Positions 1 to 5,958 of a stretch of DNA of 5,958 nt are shown piece after piece. The notes beneath the pieces are model-generated. The model made no database searches, was not told the origin of the DNA, and saw nothing but the letters and a program-made list of their open reading frames with translations. Location: contig JAGPIU010000075.1 of assembly GCA_018054805.1 (NCBI GenBank), forward strand, positions 1-5,958, read 5' to 3'. How positions within the stretch are numbered: the first letter of the stretch is position 1; every line of letters begins with the position of its first letter. A program made the position numbers and the translations under genes. Origin of the DNA: Paludibacter sp. (GTDB lineage Bacteria > Bacteroidota > Bacteroidia > Bacteroidales > Paludibacteraceae).

Positions 1-2460
1 AAAACGCTTCCGGTACTTTCAGGTTCGGACTATGCAAAATGGCAATATGAGCTTGCTTTGTTGAACGATGATGTGGAGTCGTACGAAAAATTCTTCGGAA
101 ACTATGAAGATATCGATCTTTACGACAATGTGCCTACCAACGACTGGCAGAATCTGGTATTTGGTCGTACCGGCTTTACATTTAACCATAATCTGTCGAT
201 TAATGGTGGTTCCGACAAGAGTAAATTTGCATTCAGTTATAGCAACGTAAACGATCGTGCTATTATGGAAATGTCGAGTTTCCGTCGCGATAACCTTAAT
301 TTTAAAATGAATACCAAGGCTACCGACAATGTGACTCTCGATTTTTCGGCCCGTTATTCCAATACTGCTATTTATGGTGGTGGAGCCAACGAACAAAGAG
401 AAGTTTCGAGTGCCGATTCGCGTTTGAAACATGCTATGATTTACACTCCGTTTCCTTTGTCCGATCTTGATTCCGAAAGTGGTTCAAGTGGCGATACCGA
501 AGTGGGTAACCTCTACAATCCGCTTGAAAATATCAGTGATAACGATCGTCAGCAAAAACGCCGTACATTCAATCTTGCCGGTTCTGTGACATGGGAAGTC
601 GTGAAAAACCTTAAGCTCAAAGCTGAAGTTGGTTTCGACGACTATATTAATAAAGATAATCGCTACTATGGAATGACTACATATTATATTAAAAATGTAC
701 CGTCATCAACCAATCAGAATCATCCCGCTGTTATTCTGACCAATACCGATCGGAATGTGATTCGCAGTACAAATACACTGAATTATGATTTCAAGAAACT
801 GTTGAATGCTGATCATGGTTTGAATTTACTTTTGGGTCATGAGTATATTTATACGCAACAAAATATTCTGGGTACAACTGTTCACGGTTTTCCGACAAGT
901 TTTACTTCTGACGAAGCTTTCCGCCTGACCACACAGGGTTATGCATATTCTATCGACAATTATTTCAGCCCCGACGATAAGCTTTTATCATTCTTCTCGC
1001 GTGCTAATTACGACTATAAGAGCAAATATCTTTTAAGTGCTACTTTCCGTGCCGACGGCTCGAGTAAGTTCTCGAAAGGTAACAAATGGGGATATTTCCC
1101 TTCGGCTGCTGCTGCATGGCGTGTGTCGGGCGAAGATTTTATGGCTGATAGCAAACACTGGCTCGACGATTTGAAACTTCGTTTGAGTTATGGTACAGCA
1201 GGTAATAATGATATTCCTGCCGGACAAATGACACAGTCGTTCGAATCGAAATCTACTTCGTGGATCAACGGTTACAGCAGTTATTGGGCTGCTTCGAAAA
1301 CCATGGCCAATCCTGATTTGAAATGGGAAACAACCATTACACGTAATGTGGGTATTGATTTTACCCTGTTTAACAGCCGCCTGAATGGTACACTCGAAGG
1401 TTACTGGAACTCAACCAAAGATTTGTTGATCGATTTCCCGATTACAGGTACCGGATACGATAGCCAATACCGAAACATGGGTGAAACCCGTAACCGTGGT
1501 GTGGAAGCATCGCTCAACTGGATTGCTATTGATAAAAAGAATTTTGGTTTTAGTGTGAGCGGTAATATTGGTTTCAATAATAACAAAATTATTTCACTGG
1601 GTTTAATTAACGAAATTACCTCCACAGCGACTTACAGTAACTGGGCTTCTACCGAAATCGGACAGGACTTCCGCGTGGTAACCGGAGGTTCGGTTGGCGA
1701 AATGTTTGGTTATGTATCTGATGGTCGTTACGAAGTTGACGATTTTACAGGCTATAATGCCACTACCCAAAAATGGGAACTGAAAGAAGGTGTGGTTGAT
1801 GCAAGTGGTGTGATCGGAACATTGCGTCCGGGTTCGATGAAACTGAAAAACCTCACTGAAGGCGACAATGCAATTACAGTTGACGACCGTAAAGTGATTG
1901 GTAATGCAAACCCGATTCACACAGGTGGTATTACACTTAACGGACGTGTGTATAGCTTTGATTTGAGTGCTGTATTTAACTGGAGCGTGGGTAACGATAT
2001 TTACAATGCCAACAAAGTTGAATATACTTCGACCAGTAAATATCAGTATCGTAATATGACAACCGAAATGGAATCGGGCAAGCGCTGGACCAACCTGAAT
2101 GCTGATGGAACTCTTAGCAACGACCCTGCCGAATTGACTGCTTTGAATGCCAATACCACAATGTGGTCGCCTTATATGGCACGTTACGTGTTCTCCGATT
2201 GGGCTGTGGAAGATGGTTCATTCCTTCGTCTGAATACGCTTACTTTGGGTTATACATTGCCGAAAAGCCTTCTTAACTCAATGAAAATATCGAATCTCAG
2301 AGTTTATGCTACCGGATATAATGTGTTTGTGCTTACTAACTACTCAGGTTTCGATCCTGAAGTTTCGACACGTCGAAGAACAGCACTTACTCCGGGTGTG
2401 GATTATTCGGCATATCCCAAAAGCCGTCAGATTGTATTGGGTCTAAATTTAAGTTTCTAA
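1..2460 (+). CDS. SusC/RagA-family TonB-dependent outer-membrane transporter, 5'-truncated by the window edge
   Basis: This is the C-terminal 819 residues of a SusC-family outer-membrane channel, which imports oligosaccharides into the periplasm using TonB energy and is normally capped by a SusD lipoprotein. The frame is open from base 1, so the TTG at 58 is not a start; the true start lies upstream. Family members usually have about 1000-1100 residues, so roughly 200-300 are missing: signal peptide, any N-terminal regulatory-like domain and most or all of the plug. The first residues (VLSGSDYAKWQYELA) match the segment following the plug. Family signatures, numbered within the fragment, are FFSRANYDYKSKYLLSATFR beginning at 331 and continuing through RADGSSKF and WGYFPSA to about 381, LKLRLSYGTAGN at 391, RNMGETRNRGVEASL at 491, FLRLNTLTLGYTLP at 741, NYSGFDPEV near 780, and a terminal strand ending in Phe (IVLGLNLSF), typical for barrel assembly. 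No frameshift is seen. The substrate cannot be read from this sequence. The susD-like gene starts 22 bases downstream, so co-transcription is likely. Confidence -1.
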   Translation, partial: KTLPVLSGSDYAKWQYELALLNDDVESYEKFFGNYEDIDLYDNVPTNDWQNLVFGRTGFTFNHNLSINGGSDKSKFAFSYSNVNDRAIMEMSSFRRDNLNFKMNTKATDNVTLDFSARYSNTAIYGGGANEQREVSSADSRLKHAMIYTPFPLSDLDSESGSSGDTEVGNLYNPLENISDNDRQQKRRTFNLAGSVTWEVVKNLKLKAEVGFDDYINKDNRYYGMTTYYIKNVPSSTNQNHPAVILTNTDRNVIRSTNTLNYDFKKLLNADHGLNLLLGHEYIYTQQNILGTTVHGFPTSFTSDEAFRLTTQGYAYSIDNYFSPDDKLLSFFSRANYDYKSKYLLSATFRADGSSKFSKGNKWGYFPSAAAAWRVSGEDFMADSKHWLDDLKLRLSYGTAGNNDIPAGQMTQSFESKSTSWINGYSSYWAASKTMANPDLKWETTITRNVGIDFTLFNSRLNGTLEGYWNSTKDLLIDFPITGTGYDSQYRNMGETRNRGVEASLNWIAIDKKNFGFSVSGNIGFNNNKIISLGLINEITSTATYSNWASTEIGQDFRVVTGGSVGEMFGYVSDGRYEVDDFTGYNATTQKWELKEGVVDASGVIGTLRPGSMKLKNLTEGDNAITVDDRKVIGNANPIHTGGITLNGRVYSFDLSAVFNWSVGNDIYNANKVEYTSTSKYQYRNMTTEMESGKRWTNLNADGTLSNDPAELTALNANTTMWSPYMARYVFSDWAVEDGSFLRLNTLTLGYTLPKSLLNSMKISNLRVYATGYNVFVLTNYSGFDPEVSTRRRTALTPGVDYSAYPKSRQIVLGLNLSF

Positions 2461-2482
2461 CCCTATAATAAAGTACAGAAAA

Positions 2483-4267
2483 ATGAAAAATATATTTTTA
2501 AAATCCTTTATGGTAATGTCGCTCGTGGGTTTTATGGCTTCATGTAGCGATGTGTTGGAAGCTCCTACAAAATCGTCGCTCGATGAGCAGGTGATTTTCT
2601 CAACTCCTATTCTGGCCGAAGGAGCAGTAATGGGTATTCACCAGTCATTTTCAGAAACCAATTCGTATCGTGGCAGATATATTCCTTTTTATGGATTGAA
2701 TACCGACCTGGAGTGGTGGAATTCGTCGGAAAATACTTCGGACGACCGCGCTTTGCTCACTGCCTACAACCCGAATGTGGGAAGTACACAGATGAATACC
2801 GATAATAATGCATGGGCAAAAATGTACGAAGGTATCGAACGTGCCAATATTTGTATCAGAGGTTTACGTGCATACGGCGACGTGGCTAATAATCCGGAAC
2901 TGGCTCAGTTGTTGGGCGAAGCGCTTACCCTGCGTGCATTTATTTATTTCGACCTGATAAAAGCCTGGGGCGATGTGCCTGCGCGTTTTGAGCCGCTGAG
3001 TACCGAATCGCTTTATATCCCGAAATCGGATCGTGATGTGATTTATAAACAAATTATTGCTGACCTCGAAGAATCTGCAAATCTGGTTCCTTGGCCGAAA
3101 GAAACTCCGGCTACACGCACAACCGAACGTGTTAATAAGGCTTTTGTAAAAGGATTTCTGGCGCGTGTGGCCTTACATGCAGGTGGTTATTCGCAACGTC
3201 CCGATGGATCGATTCGTCTGAGCAACGATCCTGCACTCGAACGTGTAGCCATGTATACCAAAGCTAAAAATGCTGCTCTTGAGGTAATTAATAGCGAAAC
3301 ATCTGTTTTGGGTGGTTTCGAACAGAATTTCCGCAGATTGTGCGAAGAGAATAATGCTGCCGGTTTTGAGTCGCTTTACGAACTTCCTTTTTCTGAGGGT
3401 CGCGGTCGTGTGCTTTATACATTTGGTGTAAAACACCGCACAGTTGATAAGTATACGCAACAGGCTCAGGGTGGTGCTAACGGACCATTGCCAACTTTGT
3501 TTTACGATTATGATAAGGATGATATTCGTCGCGATATTACCTGCGTACCTTATTATTGGGATGGTGGTGTTCAGGTGCCAAATAAACTGAGCCAGTGGTA
3601 TTTCGGAAAACTGCGTTACGAATGGATGAAACGAGTGGTTACTTCTACCAACGACGATGGTATCAACTGGCAGGTAATGCGCCTTGCCGATGTGTATCTG
3701 ATGGCTGCCGAAGCCATCAACGAACTCGATGGACCCGAAGCTGCTGCTCCTTATCTCGAAGAAGTACACAAGCGTGCATTCCCGAATAATCCTGCCAAAG
3801 TAGAGGCCTTTATGACTGCTGCAAAAGCTGATAAAGATGCATTTTTCAATGCCATTGTGGACGAACGTGCTTTTGAGTTTGCAGGTGAAATGCTTCGTAA
3901 ATCGGATTTGATTCGTTGGAATAAACTTTCGACAAAACTCACCGAAGCTAAAAATAATCTTGCTGCTTTAGCCAATCGTACAGGTAAATATGCCGGCTAT
4001 CCCGACAAAATTTATTACAAAACAGCAGCCGATGGCGAAACTGTTGAAATTTATGGTCTCGAAAAAGGTCATACCGATACTGAAGGAGCTGCTTTGGGTT
4101 ATACTTCGAACAAAGGCTGGTTTGTGAGCGATGGAGTTAATACCATTACAGATCTGAAAGTGAACTCATTGTTTCTGCGTAATCCCGACGAAAGACAATA
4201 CTGGCCTATATGGCAGGTTTTCCTCGATTCGAGCAACGGTACACTTACAAACGATTATGGTTATTGA
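2483..4267 (+). CDS. SusD/RagB-family surface glycan-binding lipoprotein
   Basis: This complete 594-residue protein is a SusD homologue, an outer-membrane lipoprotein that binds glycan and acts as the lid of the adjacent SusC barrel. The ATG at 2483 gives a lipoprotein signal: Lys2 and Lys7, a hydrophobic stretch, then MAS-Cys21 as lipobox. The N-terminal SusD-like domain holds the TPR-type helices: NNAWAKMYEGIERANICI (108-125), LLGEALTLRAFIYFDLIKAW with GDVP following (143-166), RDVIYKQIIADLEESANLVP (184-203) and VNKAFVKGFLARVALHAGGY (217-236). The C-terminal SusD_RagB part includes WQVMRLADVYLMAAEAINEL (396-415), DERAFEFAGEMLRKSDLIRW (460-479) and the end RNPDERQYWPIW...NDYGY (566-594). The length fits the family. 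DLEWWN at 75-80 offers aromatic residues that could stack on sugar, which is inference. The flanking gaps are 22 and 15 bases, consistent with an operon. The leader is A-rich without a clear Shine-Dalgarno, as usual in Bacteroidetes. Family assignment is firm; ligand is unknown. Confidence -1.
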   Translation: MKNIFLKSFMVMSLVGFMASCSDVLEAPTKSSLDEQVIFSTPILAEGAVMGIHQSFSETNSYRGRYIPFYGLNTDLEWWNSSENTSDDRALLTAYNPNVGSTQMNTDNNAWAKMYEGIERANICIRGLRAYGDVANNPELAQLLGEALTLRAFIYFDLIKAWGDVPARFEPLSTESLYIPKSDRDVIYKQIIADLEESANLVPWPKETPATRTTERVNKAFVKGFLARVALHAGGYSQRPDGSIRLSNDPALERVAMYTKAKNAALEVINSETSVLGGFEQNFRRLCEENNAAGFESLYELPFSEGRGRVLYTFGVKHRTVDKYTQQAQGGANGPLPTLFYDYDKDDIRRDITCVPYYWDGGVQVPNKLSQWYFGKLRYEWMKRVVTSTNDDGINWQVMRLADVYLMAAEAINELDGPEAAAPYLEEVHKRAFPNNPAKVEAFMTAAKADKDAFFNAIVDERAFEFAGEMLRKSDLIRWNKLSTKLTEAKNNLAALANRTGKYAGYPDKIYYKTAADGETVEIYGLEKGHTDTEGAALGYTSNKGWFVSDGVNTITDLKVNSLFLRNPDERQYWPIWQVFLDSSNGTLTNDYGY

Positions 4268-4294
4268 TCAACTTAAATTAAAATGCAAATTATG
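4268..4294 (+). promoter_or_regulatory. Translation start region of the third gene, two in-frame ATGs
   Basis: The 15 bases between the susD stop and the ATG at 4283 are A/T-rich (ACTTAAATTAAA) and contain no Shine-Dalgarno-like purine block, which is normal in Bacteroidetes. A second in-frame ATG lies at 4292. Starting there gives MNNIIKKSIYV, a more typical lipoprotein N-terminus with the lysines closer to the start; starting at 4283 adds only Met-Gln-Ile. The mature protein after Cys26 is the same either way. The sequence does not decide between them. Confidence -1.
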
Positions 4295-5902
4295 AATAAT
4301 ATCATTAAAAAATCAATTTATGTATCGATGCTTGGGCTCTTCGCTCTCTTTACTTCGTGCGAAGAACGTCAGGAGGAGCTTACCGAACTGATGACCGACA
4401 GAGTGTTTTCGGCGACAGGTGTTGAAGCACGAATTGTAAATAAAACGCAGGTTGTGCTTAGCTGGACTAAAAACCAGGAAGCTGAAAGTTATACAGTGGA
4501 AGTGTTCGAAAATGATTCACTTACCTTTTCCGGAACACCAATAATGGTTATTGATGGAATTACCAACAGCGATATTCCTTACACCATTACTTCCGGCCTT
4601 GTGGGTCAGACTCAGTATTCGGCCCGTATTAAAACGATTTCGAAAAGCGATAAGGACGATTCGAAATGGAAAGGTATTTACTTTAAAACTGCTGCTGAGC
4701 AAATTTTACAGGAAGTAGATGCTGCAACAGTAACAACTTCTACGGCTGTAATTAAATGGGTTGCAGGTGAAACGGCTACTCATGCGATAGCCACCGACGG
4801 TGTGAATGAAGTGCGTCAGGATGTGACGGCTCAGGATATTGCTGCAGGCGAAATGACTATTGCAGGTTTGACTGAAGACACACGCTACACAGTGCGTCTT
4901 ATGAAGGACGACAAAGTACGTGGCTCGGGAAGTTTCGAAACTATGATCGACCTGACAGCCGCCGGAACAATTGTGGTAGCCACAGGCGAGGATTTACTTG
5001 CGGCTATTCAGGGTGCTCCTTCGGGTGCGCGTATTGTGATTAACCCTACAAATGCCGGAGATGCATTCCTGACAGGTGGTGTAACTATTGAACTTGACAA
5101 GGCAATTTCAATTCGCGGATATCAGCAAAGCAAAATGCCTGTGGTACACGCTATGTTCCGTGCTGCCGGTCCTAATGCTTCACTTTTTGTACGTTCGGTT
5201 GAACTTAACGGATTGAGCGAAGCGGCTTATCGCGATCATTTGGTGCAGCTTACAGTTTCCGATATCGAAACAGGTCCGTTTATTTTTAAAGATTGTGTTA
5301 TTACAAATTACAATAAATCGATTCTGGCCGGAGCAAGTGGTATTGTTACTGCTGTGAAAGAATTCAGAATTGAAAATTGTAAAGTGTCGAATATCCTTAC
5401 AAATAGTGCCGATTGTATTGACGTTCGTGCTGGTGTGGTTGAAAAACTGAATCTTATCAATTCAACTTTCTACAATTGTGCACCTGCCCGCGACTTTATC
5501 CGTCTCGATGATGCGTCAGCCGGATTTACAGGAAAAACTTCGGTGGTAAATGTAAATCGTTGTACTTTCAGTGCTGTGAGCAATAATGCCACCAAAAGAA
5601 TTCTGTATATTCGTTACGGAGGTAGTGCAGCACCATTGAACAATACTACATTTAATAATAATGTGATTGCCAACACAGCTGGCTATTATACCAATCAGCC
5701 GGCGACAGTGTTCACAATGAGTAAAAACAATTATTTCAACGCACCGGGCTTTACTGTAAACGAAACTGTCAATGCGCAGGTTGATGTGGCAGGTAACTTT
5801 AGCCAACTCAATCCGGGATTTGTGGATGAGGCTAACGGTAATCTGACTATTACCAATCAAACATTGCTCGACAATGCTGTAGGTGCCAATATTAAATGGT
5901 AA
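4283..5902 (+). CDS. Surface lipoprotein with fibronectin-III-like and DUF4957/DUF5123-type beta-helix domains, putative glycan-binding protein
   Basis: This 539-residue protein lies 15 bases after susD, where Sus-type loci often place a surface glycan-binding protein. The signal is lipoprotein type: KK at 9-10, a hydrophobic core, and FTS-Cys26. Glu27-Glu28 and Glu31-Glu32 follow the cysteine and resemble the acidic surface-export signal of Bacteroidetes lipoproteins. About residues 42-137 look like a fibronectin-III domain (VVLSWTKNQEAESYTVEVFE, then TQYSARIKTIS). About 140-222 look like a second, more diverged one (TAVIKW, then LTEDTRYTVRL). From about 227 (GTIVVATGEDLLAAIQGA) the sequence resembles DUF4957. 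The C-terminal part to NIKW resembles DUF5123, together forming a pectate-lyase-like right-handed beta-helix with rungs at 335, 363, 391, 424 and 457. From memory, such proteins occur in pectin-type polysaccharide utilization loci. No lyase active site is recognised, so binding is preferred over catalysis. Domain names come from pattern recognition, not a profile search. The start could instead be Met4 at base 4292. Confidence -1.
   Translation: MQIMNNIIKKSIYVSMLGLFALFTSCEERQEELTELMTDRVFSATGVEARIVNKTQVVLSWTKNQEAESYTVEVFENDSLTFSGTPIMVIDGITNSDIPYTITSGLVGQTQYSARIKTISKSDKDDSKWKGIYFKTAAEQILQEVDAATVTTSTAVIKWVAGETATHAIATDGVNEVRQDVTAQDIAAGEMTIAGLTEDTRYTVRLMKDDKVRGSGSFETMIDLTAAGTIVVATGEDLLAAIQGAPSGARIVINPTNAGDAFLTGGVTIELDKAISIRGYQQSKMPVVHAMFRAAGPNASLFVRSVELNGLSEAAYRDHLVQLTVSDIETGPFIFKDCVITNYNKSILAGASGIVTAVKEFRIENCKVSNILTNSADCIDVRAGVVEKLNLINSTFYNCAPARDFIRLDDASAGFTGKTSVVNVNRCTFSAVSNNATKRILYIRYGGSAAPLNNTTFNNNVIANTAGYYTNQPATVFTMSKNNYFNAPGFTVNETVNAQVDVAGNFSQLNPGFVDEANGNLTITNQTLLDNAVGANIKW
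5285..5674 (+). repeat. Degenerate protein repeat: five beta-helix rungs in the third lipoprotein
   Basis: Within the third lipoprotein a short pattern recurs: hydrophobic, x, N/D/R, C/S/N, x, hydrophobic, x, usually N. The copies are FKDCVITN (335-342), IENCKVSN (363-370), LINSTFYN (391-398), VNRCTFSA (424-431) and FNNNVIAN (457-464). Spacings are 28, 28, 33 and 33 residues. This is what coils of a right-handed parallel beta-helix look like, with the Cys/Ser/Asn position and the Asn positions stacking into ladders. The repeat is at protein level only; the DNA copies are not similar enough to be a recent duplication. The fold is inferred from the pattern. Confidence -1.
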
Positions 5903-5919
5903 TTGTTCTCTGAATAATA

Positions 5920-5957
5920 ATTAAAGCGAAAAAGGCACTGTTCTTTTTCGCTTTAAT
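5920..5957 (+). terminator. Probable intrinsic terminator, perfect 15-bp hairpin
   Basis: Bases 5920-5934 (ATTAAAGCGAAAAAG) and 5943-5957 (CTTTTTCGCTTTAAT) are perfectly complementary and enclose an 8-base loop, GCACTGTT. The hairpin begins 17 bases past the TAA of the third gene, where an operon-ending terminator is expected. The right arm carries a five-T run inside the stem, and the left arm carries the matching A run, so the element could act in both directions. The window ends one base after the stem, so a separate T-tract after it cannot be seen. Confidence -1.
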
Positions 5958-5958
5958 G

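Noticed and set aside
58..60. TTG as a possible start codon of the SusC protein
   Set aside because: The frame is open back to base 1 and the upstream residues (SDYAKWQYEL) match the conserved post-plug segment of the family, so this TTG is an internal Leu codon.
19..432. A 137-codon minus-strand open frame inside susC
   Set aside because: It lies opposite conserved SusC barrel sequence and has no domain or neighbour support.
2461..2482. A promoter in the susC-susD gap
   Set aside because: There are only 22 bases, too few for a Bacteroidetes -33/-7 promoter plus leader, and no such pair is seen. It is an ordinary intra-operon spacer.
3173..3769. A 198-codon open frame on the minus strand inside the susD-like gene
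   Set aside because: It is wholly antisense to a well-supported SusD coding region, its translation shows no recognisable domain, and nothing indicates a start site. It is a shadow frame.
4283..5902. Third lipoprotein as an active pectate lyase
   Set aside because: A beta-helix-like C-terminal half is suggestive, but I cannot identify the calcium-binding aspartates and catalytic arginine arrangement of a known lyase family. A binding role fits the location better.
1..5958. CRISPR array, tRNA, insertion sequence or attachment site
   Set aside because: No direct-repeat/spacer pattern, tRNA-like cloverleaf, transposase or terminal inverted repeats were seen. Nearly every base is coding, and the only strong inverted repeat is the terminal hairpin.

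Overview
The window is one gene-dense, plus-strand stretch that looks like the Bacteroidetes (Bacteroidota) glycan-uptake arrangement. It holds the 3' part of a SusC-family TonB-dependent outer-membrane transporter, a complete SusD-family surface lipoprotein, a complete third lipoprotein and a strong hairpin that probably ends transcription. The phylum assignment rests on the susC-susD pair itself, which is diagnostic of this group. It is supported by the A/T-rich leaders without clear Shine-Dalgarno sequences and by the acidic residues that follow the lipoprotein cysteines. Genus cannot be fixed from this sequence; a member of the order Bacteroidales is a reasonable guess.

Layout: bases 1-2460 encode the C-terminal 819 residues of SusC, essentially the whole beta-barrel. 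The signal peptide, any carboxypeptidase-regulatory-like domain and most or all of the plug lie upstream of the window. After 22 bases comes the SusD-like protein (2483-4267, 594 residues). After a further 15 bases comes a 539-residue lipoprotein (4283-5902). It combines one or two fibronectin-III-like N-terminal domains with a C-terminal right-handed beta-helix-like region resembling the DUF4957/DUF5123 architecture. A perfect 15-bp inverted repeat (5920-5957) follows 17 bases after its stop codon.

Working model: the SusD lipoprotein caps the SusC barrel to capture and import an oligosaccharide. The third lipoprotein sits in the position usually taken by a surface glycan-binding protein and probably helps collect the polymer. 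Its architecture is one I associate with pectin-type loci, but no lyase, hydrolase or regulator is visible here, so the substrate is inferred only weakly. I see no tRNA, rRNA, CRISPR array, insertion sequence, frameshift or gene-free stretch over 300 bases. I do not see a novel multi-gene system; the least characterised item is the third lipoprotein and its regular beta-helix rungs.
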